From the NCBI RefSeq assembly GCF_009930875.1, contig NZ_CP025249.1, positions 620,001 through 684,000 on the forward strand: a DNA stretch of 64,000 nucleotides. The letters run 5' to 3'. This DNA is from Actinomyces sp. 432. Its GTDB lineage: Bacteria; Actinomycetota; Actinomycetes; Actinomycetales; Actinomycetaceae. Below, piece after piece: positions 35,776-44,728 of the stretch. Within the stretch, counting starts at the first letter, position 1. Each line of letters opens with the position of its first letter. A program made the position numbers and the translations under genes. The notes below the pieces were generated by a model. The model was not told the origin of the DNA. It did no database searches and saw only the letters and a program-made list of their open reading frames with translations.

Positions 35776-36371
35776 ATGAACGCCCCTTGGCTCGTGATCG
35801 GGCTGGGGAACACCGGGTCCCGGTACGCCCGTAACCGCCACAACGTCGGCCACATGGTGCTTGACGTTCTGGCTGGGCGTGCCGGGTCCCGCCTATCCAG
35901 CCACAAGACTCGCACGCAGGTTGCAGAGGTGCGTCTGGGCTTCCTGCCCGGCGGCGCTCCGGGGCCGCGCGTGATCCTGGCGCGGACCACCGGTTACATG
36001 AACGAGTCCGGGGGCCGGTCAAGGCGCTCGCGGGCTTCTACGACGTCGATCCCGCCGCCCGGCTGCTGGTCATCCACGACGACCTCGACCTGCCCGCACA
36101 CGCGCTGCGGCTCAAGCGCGGGGGCGGGGAGGGCGGACACAACGGCCTGCGCTCGATCTCGACGGTGCTCGGTACACGGGACTACGCGCGCCTGCGCATA
36201 GGGGTGGGGCGCCCCCCGGGCCGACAGGACCCGGCCGACTTCGTGCTCAGTGACTTCCCCACGCGGGAGCAGGCGGAGCTGGCCGTCACCTTGGAGCAGG
36301 CGGCCGACGCCGTCGAGCAGGTGGTTACGGACGGCTTCACTGCCGCGCAGCAGCGGCTGCACTCCGCCTGA
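35776..36371 (+). CDS. pth: Peptidyl-tRNA hydrolase, interrupted by a one-base frameshift
   Basis: Releases tRNA from peptidyl-tRNA dropped by the ribosome; normally an essential enzyme. The first frame begins [20 protein letters not shown] with catalytic His22 in RHNVGH and continues to [10 protein letters not shown]. It then continues in another frame as [20 protein letters not shown], then [26 protein letters not shown] and [17 protein letters not shown]. The switch is at the five-G run 36010-36014, where one more G gives a single frame of about 198 residues. Because pth is essential in studied bacteria, a true null is unlikely. It lies 22 bases after rplY in the same operon. Confidence 0.9.
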
Positions 36372-36393
36372 GCCGACCGGCGCCGCACCGCGC

Positions 36394-36417
36394 CATATCG
36401 ACCGATCTCGGTGGTGG
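36394..36417 (-). repeat. Single type B repeat half-unit between convergent genes
   Basis: ACCGATCTCGGTGGTGG at 36401-36417 matches the end of type B units. It lies 11-17 bases from the stop of the minus-strand response regulator and reads in that gene's sense direction, between it and pth. It is too short to be certain alone. Confidence 0.5.
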
Positions 36418-36427
36418 GTTGGGCGCA

Positions 36428-37165
36428 TCAGCGCATGAGGCCGGTCTCGTAGGCGACGACGACGGCCTGCACGCGGTCGCGCACGTTCAGTTTGGTCAGT
36501 ACATTGCCTACGTGCGTCTTCACGGTGGTGGCGGATACGACCAGGTGGTCGGCGATTTCCGAGTTGCTCAGACCCTGCGCCATTAGGGTCAGGATCTCGC
36601 GCTCGCGCGGGGTGAGCGAGGCGATGCGCTCATCCTCCTGCGACTGGGAGCCGCCGCTATCGGGGAAGTGCGAGGAGAACATTTCCAGCATGCGGCGGGT
36701 GATGCGCGGGCTGACTACCGCCTCGCCGTCGGCAACAGTGCGGATCGCCTCCGCCAGCTCGCCCGGGCGGGTGTCCTTGAGCAGGAAGCCACTCGCCCCG
36801 GCGCGCAGGCCGGCGAAGGCGTACTCGTCCAGGTCGAAGGTGGTCAGGATGAGGATCTTCGTGTCCGGGCACTGCCGGGTGATCGCGGCCGTGGCGTCGA
36901 TTCCGTTCATTCCCGGCATCCGCACGTCCATGAGGATCACGTCGGGCTTCAGGGCCCGTGCCTGCGTTACGGCGGTGGCTCCGTCGGAGGCCTCTCCGAC
37001 GATCTCAATGTCCTCGGCCGGATCCAGCACCATGCGGAAGCCCATACGCATCAGCGCCTGGTCGTCGGCCAGCACCACCGTGATCGGCCGGTTGCGGCCG
37101 GGAGTGCTGGTGGCCTCAAGCGGATCCGGGGCGTCGGCCCCGGTCGGATCGGATGCGTCACTCAC
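36428..37165 (-). CDS. NarL/LuxR-type response regulator
   Basis: About 245 residues. A receiver domain (TVVLADDQALMRMGFRMVL, phosphoacceptor Asp in DVILMDVRMPGMNG, conserved Lys in FLLKDTRPGEL) is followed by a LuxR-type helix-turn-helix (LTPREREILTLMAQGLSNSE, then VVSATTVKTHVGNVLTKL). The GTG at 37165 overlaps the stop of the histidine kinase once that gene's frameshift is corrected (GTGA), so kinase and regulator are coupled. A longer start at 37246 is less likely. It is the last gene of an ABC-exporter, kinase, regulator unit and probably controls that exporter. Confidence 0.92.
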   Translation of the reverse strand: MSDASDPTGADAPDPLEATSTPGRNRPITVVLADDQALMRMGFRMVLDPAEDIEIVGEASDGATAVTQARALKPDVILMDVRMPGMNGIDATAAITRQCPDTKILILTTFDLDEYAFAGLRAGASGFLLKDTRPGELAEAIRTVADGEAVVSPRITRRMLEMFSSHFPDSGGSQSQEDERIASLTPREREILTLMAQGLSNSEIADHLVVSATTVKTHVGNVLTKLNVRDRVQAVVVAYETGLMR

Positions 37166-38705
37166 TGCGGCATCTGCCACGGCGCTGTCCCTTCGTCGTA
37201 GTCGTCCCAGTCCTCGTCCCAGTGCAGTATGGCGCGCACGCGCCACCCGGTCGCGGTCGGCCCGGCCTGCACAGTGCCACCATAGACGGCTGCACGTTCC
37301 CGCATGCCGATCAGGCCCTTGCCGGACCCGTGCAGCGGCTTCGATCCGGGGCGGCGTCGTTGTCGATGGTCAGGACGGCCGTGCCCGCGTACCTGTCAAC
37401 GGTGATGGCGACCTGGCGCGTAGTGGGGGCGTAGCGCAGCACATTGGTCAGCGCTTCCTGGGCGATGCGGAACAGTGTCAGCTGCAGGCCCTTGTCCGCG
37501 GGAAGCTGCCGCCCGGTCCACCGATAGGTCACGGGCACCCCGGCGGCACGGAAGCGCTCCACCAGCACCTCCAGGTCGGCCTGCTCGGGTGCGGGAGCGA
37601 GTGGCGTGTTCCCGCCGGACACATCCGCGTCAGCCGCGGTCGCCTGCCGGCGTAGGTCTGCGATCTCCTGGCTGGGTTCCACCGGGGCGACGGTTCCGGG
37701 CGGGGCGAATTCTGGAACCGGAAGGTCACGGATGGTTGCGCTCGCGGCGGCGGCGGTGACGGCGCCGTGCGGGTGTTGTGCCGTGGCGTCGGCGTCAACA
37801 GGCGCGGGCAGGCTCTTGCCGTTACCCGGGGACGACGTCGTATCCGGCGAGGTGGGGGAGAGGGCCGGGTCCTCGCGCAGAACGCCCACGAGCCGGCGCG
37901 TGTCAGCCAGGGCGGTGCGGCCGGTCTCGGCCAGGGTGGTGAGTGCTTCCCTGGCCATGGCGGGGTTGCGGTCGACGGCGGCGGCAGCGCCGTCGGCGAG
38001 GGTGATCATCACGGCCAGGGAGTGGGCGACTACGTCGTGCATCTCGCGGGCGATCCTGCTGCGCTCGTTGGCGGCGGCGAGGGCAGCCTCCTGCTCGCGG
38101 GCCAGCATCAGGCGCGCCGAGCGCGTCTCTGCCTCCCGCAACTGGGCCGCCTGGGCGCGGATCACGGTGCCCACGAGCACGCCGATGATATTGGTCAGCC
38201 CGTAGGGCATGATCAGCGCCCCGAGCGTGTCGATCGCGTATCCGCCGAGCAGCGCCTGGCCGATCACGGTGACGAAGGTGGAGACCACGCAGGCGGTCCA
38301 CACCCAGGCCGAGCGGTAGCGCATGGCGAGCGTGGCCAGGGTGAACGGCACGCCCAGCAGGGTGAAGGCCCGCAGGGCGTCGGCTACGTAGCCGATCTCG
38401 ACGATTCCCATATCGGCGAGGCCGAGCGCTATTACAGCTTCGTGCAGGATCGGCAGGAAGGTCAGCACCGCCCAGGTGGACACCAGGTGGCGACGGCGGA
38501 AGACCAGGGAGAGGGTGCAGATCAGGCATGCCGCCAGGGTGAGTGGCAGCCAGGAGCTCGCGGAGGGGATGCCGGCCTGGCGCAAAGGCCACAGGCCCAT
38601 GAAGACGTTCAGTACCAGCACCACCGTGGCCATGGCGGCGTCGGCCAGGTAGGGATGAGCGGTCTGCCAGCGCAGCAGGTGAGCTGCGGTAGACGGCGTA
38701 CTCAT
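37162..38705 (-). CDS. HisKA_3-type sensor histidine kinase, with a one-base frameshift near the C-terminus
   Basis: Membrane sensor of about 513 residues when corrected. Five or six hydrophobic segments (about 20-180) are followed by the dimerisation/phosphoacceptor helix with SRIAREMHDVVAHSLAVMIT (phospho-His in MHDVVAH), a 100-residue Pro/Ala-rich insertion, and an HATPase_c domain (LTLFRIAQEALTNVLRYAPT N-box, VLTIDNDAAP). The frame then breaks at the four-G run 37348-37351. In the restored frame it continues GSKPLHGSGKGLIGMRERAA and ends HWDEDWDDYDE..., supplying the G-box. The ATG at 38705 follows GGGGAG. The long insertion between the dimerisation and ATPase domains is unusual. Confidence 0.88.
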
Positions 38706-38860
38706 CACGTGGGCTCCCCTCTGCTCGACGGGCCAATTGTGCCCCGTGCCGGTGATGTAGGCGATGTATCGGTGAAGCGGTGCGTAGGCGGACTGGCGGC
38801 CGAGGGGTGGTGGCGCCGCCCGGGAGAACTGGGCTTCACCACCACCCCTCGGGGGCGCGC

Positions 38861-39838
38861 TCAGGCGTCGCGACGGGTGAATACCACCCAGCCGAGTGCG
38901 AGCGGAACGAGCGCCCAGGCGCCGAACACCAGCGCCGCCTGCCACTGCTGGAGGAAGTAGATGGAGCCTGCCGTGCCCCAGCTCACGATGTGGTGGAAGG
39001 GGTCGTAGACCGCCATGGCGGTCTGCAACGGCTCGAGCCCCTGCAAGGAGACGGCCCAGTCCCACTTGATGCTCATCGCCGAGAGCGGGATGTCGACGAC
39101 GAACAGCAGCGTGATCGCCAGGGTGATCGCCCCGGCTGTTGAGCGCAGCAGGAAGCCCAGTCCCAGGGACATAAGCGCAATCCCGGTGAAGGACAGCCCG
39201 GTGCCCCACACGAATCCGAGGTACTCCGGGTCGGTCAGTGAGCCTCCGTGCCCGTCCATGAAGGGCGTGGACACCGCCCAGGTCAGCAGCGTGGACACTG
39301 CGCCGATGGCGAAGCTCAGTGCGCCCACCACGATGGCCTTGGCCACCAGCAGCCGCCAGCGGTGGGGTACGGCTGCGAGCGAGGAGCGGATCTGCCCGGA
39401 GGAGTACTCGCCGGTGATGATGAGCGCCCCGAGCACGGCTACAACGATTTGGCCGAACTGGTTGCCGGCGATCACCGCGTCGGCGGCGGAGTCCGCAGCC
39501 TCCGGGATGGAGGCGTAGGCAATGGAGATGGCTGTGCTGAACAGCACCGTGATGGCGACTGCGATCAGCGAGGTGATCCAGGTTGAGCGCAGGGAGGCGA
39601 CCTTGATCCACTCGGCGTGTACCGCGCGCGCGAAGGTCTGGCCGTCGGCGAGCTCGGTGGGACGGGTGGATGCGGAGCGGTGGGGCGGGCCCGCCTCGGT
39701 GCGAGCGTCCTGCGTGCGGGTCCGCTTCCGGCCGCCTGATTCGGCGGCGGAGTCCGCGACGGCGCGTGAGTCGGCGGGGCCTGTGGATGCGGCGGATCCA
39801 GTTGTGCCGGTGGTGTCTGATAGGGCGGTGGTGGTCAT
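38861..39838 (-). CDS. ABC-2 type exporter permease
   Basis: A 325-residue membrane subunit. A hydrophilic N-terminal tail (about 75 residues, Thr/Ala/Arg-rich) precedes VHAEWIKVASLRSTWITSL, the ABC-2 permease start, and six hydrophobic helices. LGALIITGEYSSGQIRSSLA contains the conserved family motif. The ATG at 39838 is favoured; an upstream start at 39898 adds residues without support. It lies 81 bases downstream of the ATPase gene and 155 bases upstream of the kinase gene. It probably exports a peptide or lipid-like compound or gives self-resistance; the substrate is unknown. Confidence 0.88.
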   Translation of the reverse strand: MTTTALSDTTGTTGSAASTGPADSRAVADSAAESGGRKRTRTQDARTEAGPPHRSASTRPTELADGQTFARAVHAEWIKVASLRSTWITSLIAVAITVLFSTAISIAYASIPEAADSAADAVIAGNQFGQIVVAVLGALIITGEYSSGQIRSSLAAVPHRWRLLVAKAIVVGALSFAIGAVSTLLTWAVSTPFMDGHGGSLTDPEYLGFVWGTGLSFTGIALMSLGLGFLLRSTAGAITLAITLLFVVDIPLSAMSIKWDWAVSLQGLEPLQTAMAVYDPFHHIVSWGTAGSIYFLQQWQAALVFGAWALVPLALGWVVFTRRDA

Positions 39839-39919
39839 GAGGCTGCTTTCGTGTATCGGAAGGCTTGCGGGATGCTCGGAAGGGACTGCCGTGCCCACGT
39901 GCAGGCCGCGGAGTCGTGT

Positions 39920-40857
39920 TCAGGCGCGGGCGCCGGCCGGGGCGGGCGCCTGCTCTGATCCGGTGGTGTATTCGACGTCGTTGCCGGTCAGCTCCAGGTA
40001 GGCGTCCTCCAGGGAGGCGCGCTGGGTGGCCAGCTCGTGCAGCACGATGCCGTGGGCTGCGGCTATCTCGCCGATGCGGGTGGCGGGGCCATCGTGGTGG
40101 TCAGCACTCCCGGCTCGGGGGTGGAGGTATCGATGCCGGCGGTGTTCAGCGCGGCCGCCAGGTCGGTGGCCTGTGGTGAGACCACCCGGACGACGTCACT
40201 GGTTGCGGAGGCGATTACCTCGCCGACGGGCCCGGAGCTGAGGATGCGGCCCCGGCCGATGACCAGCAGGTGATCGGCGGTCTGGGCCATCTCGCTCATC
40301 AGGTGGGAGGAGATGAATACGGTGCGGCCCTGCTCGGCGAGGTGGCGGCAGGTGTCACGCACCCATTTCACGCCCTCGGGGTCCAGGCCGTTGACAGGCT
40401 CGTCAAAGATCAGCACCTGCGGGTCGCCCAGGAGGGCCGCGGCAATGCCTAGGCGCTGGCCCATACCCAGGCTGAAGCCCTTGACCCGTTTCTTGGCCAC
40501 CGGGGTCAGTCCGGTCAGTTCCAGCACCTCGTCCACGCGGCGGGTGGGGATGCCGTTGGAGACGGCGAGCTGAGTCAGGTGGGCGCGGGCAGAGCGGGAA
40601 CCGTGCAGGCCCTTGGCATCCAGGAGCGCGCCGACCTGGCGCAGCGGGGCGGACAGCTCCTGGTAGGCGTGGCCGTTCACCTTCACCGACCCCTCGGTGG
40701 GCTTGTCCAGCCCCAGGATCAGGCGCATGGTGGTGGACTTGCCCGCCCCGTTGGGGCCCAGGAAGCCGGTTACGGTGCCTGGCTCAACGGTGAAGGAAAT
40801 GTGGTCGACGGCGGTCTTGGAGCCGTAGCGCTTGGTGAGATCGACAGCTTCGATCAA
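39920..40857 (-). CDS. ABC-2 exporter ATPase, with a one-base frameshift near the C-terminus
   Basis: About 312 residues when corrected. It contains Walker A FLGPNGAGKSTTMRL, signature-region GFSLGMGQRLGIAAAL, Walker B VLIFDEPVNGLDP and switch HLMSEMAQTADHLL. The frame breaks near 40094-40095. One added base restores DGPATRIGEIAAAHGIVLHE, then ASLEDAYLELTG, the standard end of this family, and the gene then ends at 39920. Translation starts at TTG 40857 or TTG 40866. GGAAAGAG directly abuts the latter, so 40857 has better spacing. It is the first gene of the exporter, kinase, regulator unit. Confidence 0.9.
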
Positions 40858-41063
40858 CAGGATCAACTCTTTCCGGGATTCTCGGTTGCGCGGCGGCTGT
40901 ACCGGTGGGTACCGGTCGGCGCCCGAACAGCTCCAGGCTAGAATTGTCGCGCACGTTGTTTATCGGCCCGGTTGGGGAATCTGGGAGCCGCGGCAGTGGG
41001 CTTGGCGGAGGAGCTGCGGTCCTCCTGGAGGAGGAGTCGGCCTGAGCACACGCCGGGTGACGT

Positions 41064-41128
41064 GCATCCCCGGCTCTGCAGCAGCGCCGCCGTCGGACCC
41101 GTGCGGGCGGCAGCGGTGCCGGGGATGC
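41064..41128 (+). promoter_or_regulatory. Inverted repeat in the leader of the Bax-inhibitor-like gene
   Basis: GCATCCCCGGC (41064-41074) and GCCGGGGATGC (41118-41128) are perfect complements 43 bases apart, with further GC-rich pairing potential inside, 51 bases before the ATG at 41180. It could be a structured mRNA leader. It matches no riboswitch that I recognise. The 313-base gap 40867-41179 holds no gene that I can support. Confidence 0.25.
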
Positions 41129-41179
41129 GGCTGCAGAACACACAGGACATCTTCAGGAAGATCGGGGACAATACTGGCG

Positions 41180-42151
41180 ATGAGCAACCCGTACTTCTCT
41201 CACAGCCCCGTTTTCAACGGGAGTGCCGCTACGGCGTCGGCCCCGCAGCGCACCCCCAACGGCTACCCGACCATGCCGGGATATCAGCCCGGTCAGGCTG
41301 ACACGCAGGCCACCCAGGCCTACGGCCAGGCACCCGCCTACGGCTACCAGACCGGCGGCCAGTACGGCCAGGCGCCCGCTTACGGCGACGTTTCCCCGCA
41401 GCAGGTCTCCGACCTGGAGGCCCAGTACGGTGCGCCGTCGGCCACCAATGTGGACCGCGGCCGCATGACCTATGACGACGTCATCGTCCGTACCTTCGGC
41501 ATCTTCGCAGTGATTCTCGCCGCCGGTGCCGTCAGCTGGATGCTGGCGGTCAACGAGGCCACCATGGGACTGGGCATGCTGGCACTGATCGTTGGGGCGA
41601 TCGGAGCCCTCGCCCTGGGTCTGGTCAACTCCTTCAAGCGCGAGCCCAGCCCCGCGCTGATCCTGACTTACGCCGTATTCGAGGGCACCATGCTGGGGGC
41701 CTTCTCAGGCGTAATGGAGATGATCTACCCGGGCATTGTGATGCAGGCGGTGCTCGCCTCGGCGACGACCTTCGGCGTAGTCCTGCTGGCATACAAGTTC
41801 GCGGGCTTCCGCCTGAGCTCGCGGGCGCAGCGTATTCTGCTGACCGCCATGGGTGGCTACCTGGTCTTCAGCGTGGTGAACCTGGTGCTCAGTCTCACCG
41901 GCGTGGTGTCCGATCCGTGGGGTCTGCGCGGCGTCACGATCATGGGCCTACCACTGGGGCTGATCATCGGACTGGTCGCGGTGGTCATGGCGGCCTTCAG
42001 CCTGACCATGGACTTTGAATTCGTTCAGCGCGGTGTCGAGCAGGGTCTGCCGACGCGGTACGCCTGGGCCGGAGCCTTCGGCCTGGTTGTCACCCTGGTG
42101 TGGCTGTACGTTGAGTTCGTGCGCATCCTCGCCATTTTGCGCGACAACTGA
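41180..42151 (+). CDS. Bax inhibitor-1/YccA-like membrane protein
   Basis: A 323-residue protein. A Gln/Tyr/Ala/Pro-rich soluble N-terminus with QAPAYGYQTGGQYGQAPAYG repeats (about 30-80) precedes the BI-1-like domain with seven hydrophobic helices. MTYDDVIVRTFGIFAVILAA begins the membrane part, ILTYAVFEGTMLGAFSGVME is the family core, and DFEFVQRGVEQGLPTRYAWA near the end matches the conserved C-terminal region. In the family this segment often carries acidic residues gating Ca2+. Bacterial physiological roles are poorly defined. The ATG at 41180 has GGGGA about 11 bases upstream. A perfect 15-bp hairpin terminator follows. Confidence 0.88.
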   Translation: MSNPYFSHSPVFNGSAATASAPQRTPNGYPTMPGYQPGQADTQATQAYGQAPAYGYQTGGQYGQAPAYGDVSPQQVSDLEAQYGAPSATNVDRGRMTYDDVIVRTFGIFAVILAAGAVSWMLAVNEATMGLGMLALIVGAIGALALGLVNSFKREPSPALILTYAVFEGTMLGAFSGVMEMIYPGIVMQAVLASATTFGVVLLAYKFAGFRLSSRAQRILLTAMGGYLVFSVVNLVLSLTGVVSDPWGLRGVTIMGLPLGLIIGLVAVVMAAFSLTMDFEFVQRGVEQGLPTRYAWAGAFGLVVTLVWLYVEFVRILAILRDN

Positions 42152-42193
42152 CGGTGCGCTCCCGAATCTGACACTGGACGCCAACAGCGGCGT

Positions 42194-42237
42194 CGGCGGT
42201 GCCCGCGGTCCGGTTTCCGGTTCCGCGGGCACCGCCG
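42194..42237 (+). terminator. Perfect 15-bp hairpin after the Bax-inhibitor-like gene
   Basis: CGGCGGTGCCCGCGG (42194-42208) pairs perfectly with 42223-42237 across a 14-base loop, 42 bases past the stop codon and followed by CGTCTTGT. Confidence 0.8.
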
Positions 42238-42329
42238 CGTCTTGTACGCGGCGGGTCCGCTCCCGGCGTTGCCCAGCCCGGGTGTGCGGCTTTGGCTGAT
42301 TCGTCCTCTCCTGCCGTAGCCTGTCCCGC

Positions 42330-42737
42330 ATGATCAACATCAACATGCCCACCGTTTCCGGCGCCAAGGGCGCTAAGCCCACCCTGACCTTTCCCGGGCC
42401 GGAGGCCCCCGAGGGTCTGCAGGTGCAGGTGCTTGACGCCGGCGACGGCGCCGTCATTGAGTCCGGCGACACCGTCGTGTGCCACTACCTGGGCCAGGTT
42501 TGGAACGGGCGCGTCTTTGACAACTCCTACGACCGCGGTCAGCCGCTCAACTTCCAGGTCGGCGTAGGCATGGTCATCCGCGGTTGGGACGACGGGCTGG
42601 TTGGCCAGCGCGTCGGCAGCCGGGTGATCCTGTCCATCCCCTCTGAGCTCGGCTACGGCTCGCGCGGGGTGCCGCAGGCCGGCATCAAGGGCGGCGACAC
42701 CCTGGTGTTCGTCACCGAGATCCTCGGCACCATGTGA
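42330..42737 (+). CDS. FKBP-type peptidyl-prolyl cis-trans isomerase
   Basis: A 135-residue cytosolic rotamase. The FKBP core is clear: SGDTVVCHYLGQVWNGRVFD, NSYDRGQPLNFQVGVGMVI, RGWDDGLVGQRVGSRVILSI, PSELGYGSRGVPQAGIKGGD and TLVFVTEIL. The length is typical of minimal single-domain FKBPs. TAGCCT at 42317-42322 ends seven bases before the ATG and no Shine-Dalgarno is present, so the mRNA may be leaderless. The last 16 bases of the gene begin a degenerate 61-bp tandem repeat that extends past the stop. Confidence 0.95.
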   Translation: MININMPTVSGAKGAKPTLTFPGPEAPEGLQVQVLDAGDGAVIESGDTVVCHYLGQVWNGRVFDNSYDRGQPLNFQVGVGMVIRGWDDGLVGQRVGSRVILSIPSELGYGSRGVPQAGIKGGDTLVFVTEILGTM

Positions 42738-42904
42738 CTCGGGCCTTCCCCAGTACGGGCGCCTCGCGAACGTCGCTGACGCTGGGCGCGCTCTGGCCCT
42801 CGGGACTTCCCCAGTACGGGCGCCTCGGACGCCGCATTGGCGGCCTCGGCACCATGTGACACGGGCCTTCGCCTCCCGGCATGAGGCACGGAACCGTGCA
42901 CTGG
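42722..42904 (+). repeat. Three-copy degenerate 61-bp tandem repeat starting in the FKBP stop region
   Basis: Units begin at 42722, 42783 and 42844. CCTCGGCACCATGTGAC (the end of the FKBP gene with its stop) recurs at 42844 with the following CGGGCCTTC. CTTCCCCAGTACGGGCGCCT occurs at 42745 and 42806. The last codons of the gene have thus been copied downstream as non-coding DNA. Confidence 0.8.
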
Positions 42905-43009
42905 TACGAGCTTTTGTCCCCCGACACGAACTTTTGCACCCTGGTGTGCGGCAAAAAGGCGTACACCAGGGTGCAAAAGCTCGTAGTAGAAGGCAAAGGG
43001 TCGTAGTAG
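42905..43009. repeat. Palindromic intergenic element with 20-bp periodicity
   Basis: CTTTTGCACCCTGGTGT (42931-42947) and its perfect complement (42963-42979) flank a 15-base loop. Counting ACGAA/CTCGT the arms reach 22 bases with one mismatch. ACGAGCTTTTG and ACGAACTTTTG lie 20 bases apart on the left (42906, 42926), and TCGTAGTAG occurs 20 bases apart on the right (42981, 43001). It lies between the convergent FKBP and amidase genes, where it could end transcription from both sides. Confidence 0.8.
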
Positions 43010-43066
43010 GGGCGGGGCGCGGCTGGCGGGGACGAGGTGGCGTCCTCCGGAGTGAGTCTCCGTCGC

Positions 43067-44434
43067 CTAGTGGGTATGCAGTTGCGCCGCCACCGCCAGT
43101 AGCAGATCCTCTCGTCCCGCGCGGGCCACGAGCTGTGCACCTACGGGGAGGCCGTGTGAGAACCCCGCCGGCACCGATAATGCCGGATGTCCCGAGACGT
43201 TGAAGATCGCAGTGTTGGAGATCGTCGGCGTCGAAGCGAGCATCGCCGACAGCCAGCTTTTACCGTGCAAGTCGTGCGCGGCGCCGGGCAGGTCTAGCAG
43301 GGTGGGCAGTAGCAGCAGGTCTGCCCGCCCGAAGGCGGCCTCGACGCCGTCGTGCACGCGCTTGGCCTGACTCAGCGCCGCGCGCACCACCGGTTGTGGA
43401 ATGAGCGCGCCCAGACGCGCCGAGGTCCTGGTGCGCGACTCCAGACGGTTCGGGTGCTCAACCTGCTGCGCCTCGACGTGCATGCCGGCGAAGTACAGCG
43501 TCAGGAACGGTGCGGTCGGTACCGGCCAGGCCACCCGAGCCGGGCGCACATCATGGCCCAAGCCCTGTAGGACGGCGCTGACGGAGCGCACGGACTGGGT
43601 GATGGCCGGCGTCGGGCGCGCACCCGGCATGACCGCATTGGATGCGGAGAGGATGCGTAGTTGAGGCGGTGGTGCGCTTACGGCGTCAATGAACCGCCGA
43701 GTAGGAGCGTCGAGCCGCCACCGATCCACCGGCTCATTACCGCTGACGACGTCCATGACCACGGCCAGGTCATGGGCAGTGCGGGTGATCGCGCCGAAGC
43801 TCGCCAGTCCGAACCAGTGCTCGTCCAGCGGTGCCGAACTGACCCTGCCGCGAGTCGGCTTCAGTCCCAGCACCCCGCAGGCCGAGGCCGGAATGCGTAG
43901 CGAGCCCCCGCCGTCGGCACCCATGGCTACCGGAACTGCGCCGGTGGCGACGGCGACCGCCGAGCCTGCCGAGGAGCCGCCGGGGGAGCGGGCAGGGTCC
44001 CAGGGGTTCAGACAGTCGCCGTGATACGCGGATTCTCCCACCGGGAACTGGCCGAACTCGGGCATGTTCGTGCGCCCGACGATGATGGCGCCCGCCTGCC
44101 GCAGCCGTCGGACGACGGCGCAGTCCGCCTGGGCGGGATTGCTATTGCCCCGGCCACCGACAGTGGTGACCTCCCCGGCGACGTCGTACTCCTCCTTGAC
44201 CGCCACCGGTACTCCCGCTAGCGGTCCGGCTGCGCTCGGGCCGGCTGCCGCGATGCGCCGGTCGAGGACGTCGGCCTCCCGCAGGGCGGCTTCACGCCGC
44301 ACCGCGGTGAAGGCATTGAGACCCGGGTCGAGTGCATCAATGCGTTCCAGCGCGGCCTGGATCGTGGCCCGTGCGGTGATGTGTCCGGCGCTGACGGCAT
44401 GGGCGATGTCGACGGCGTTGCGCGGAATGGTCAT
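43067..44434 (-). CDS. Amidase signature family amidase
   Basis: A 455-residue Ser-cisSer-Lys hydrolase acting on amide bonds. Lys lies in PLAGVPVAVKEEYDVAG, the signature block is NPWDPARSPGGSSAGSAVAV, and the nucleophile Ser region is GADGGGSLRIPASACGVLGL. VDIAHAVSAGHITARATIQA is the family N-terminus, as in GatA-like and AmiE-like amidases. There are no gatB or gatC neighbours, so it is not the tRNA amidotransferase. The substrate is unknown. The ATG at 44434 follows GGAGG. It is convergent with the FKBP gene across a palindromic repeat. Confidence 0.9.
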   Translation of the reverse strand: MTIPRNAVDIAHAVSAGHITARATIQAALERIDALDPGLNAFTAVRREAALREADVLDRRIAAAGPSAAGPLAGVPVAVKEEYDVAGEVTTVGGRGNSNPAQADCAVVRRLRQAGAIIVGRTNMPEFGQFPVGESAYHGDCLNPWDPARSPGGSSAGSAVAVATGAVPVAMGADGGGSLRIPASACGVLGLKPTRGRVSSAPLDEHWFGLASFGAITRTAHDLAVVMDVVSGNEPVDRWRLDAPTRRFIDAVSAPPPQLRILSASNAVMPGARPTPAITQSVRSVSAVLQGLGHDVRPARVAWPVPTAPFLTLYFAGMHVEAQQVEHPNRLESRTRTSARLGALIPQPVVRAALSQAKRVHDGVEAAFGRADLLLLPTLLDLPGAAHDLHGKSWLSAMLASTPTISNTAIFNVSGHPALSVPAGFSHGLPVGAQLVARAGREDLLLAVAAQLHTH

Positions 44435-44728
44435 GCGGCCTCCGTTGATCCGGTGCTCAAGAGTGTAGGGGGAGCGTTGTTTCGGCTCGGGCGGCTGGGG
44501 AGGGCATGTCGGCGGCGGGGCAGGAGATGGGAGGCGTGAGGGGCGTGTGTCGTAATTCGGCAGGTAGAGGCGAGGCTTTTCGCTCACCGGCGAGCGGAGG
44601 CGGCGTCGTCGGAACGTTGCAATGCCGCAGGAAACTTAAGGCTCAGTGAGTGAACGCACAGGGACTGTCGACGCCGCTGACACTACGCTGTGGCCATTCG
44701 AAAATCGTCCGCATCCCAGGAGACGCTC

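Noticed and set aside
33159..36014. Programmed ribosomal frameshifting in ppx and pth
   Set aside because: The sites are short C or G runs without a slippery heptamer or an evident stimulatory hairpin, and the same type of lesion recurs in three unrelated genes.
36428..40857. Lantibiotic or other peptide biosynthetic cluster
   Set aside because: Only an exporter and a two-component system are present, with no precursor peptide or modification enzyme beside them.
41064..41128. A known riboswitch in front of the Bax-inhibitor-like gene
   Set aside because: There is an 11-bp long-range stem, but no conserved loop motif of any riboswitch class that I can recognise.
43067..44434. Glu-tRNA(Gln) amidotransferase subunit A
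   Set aside because: The amidase signature is shared, but gatB and gatC are absent and the flanks are unrelated.
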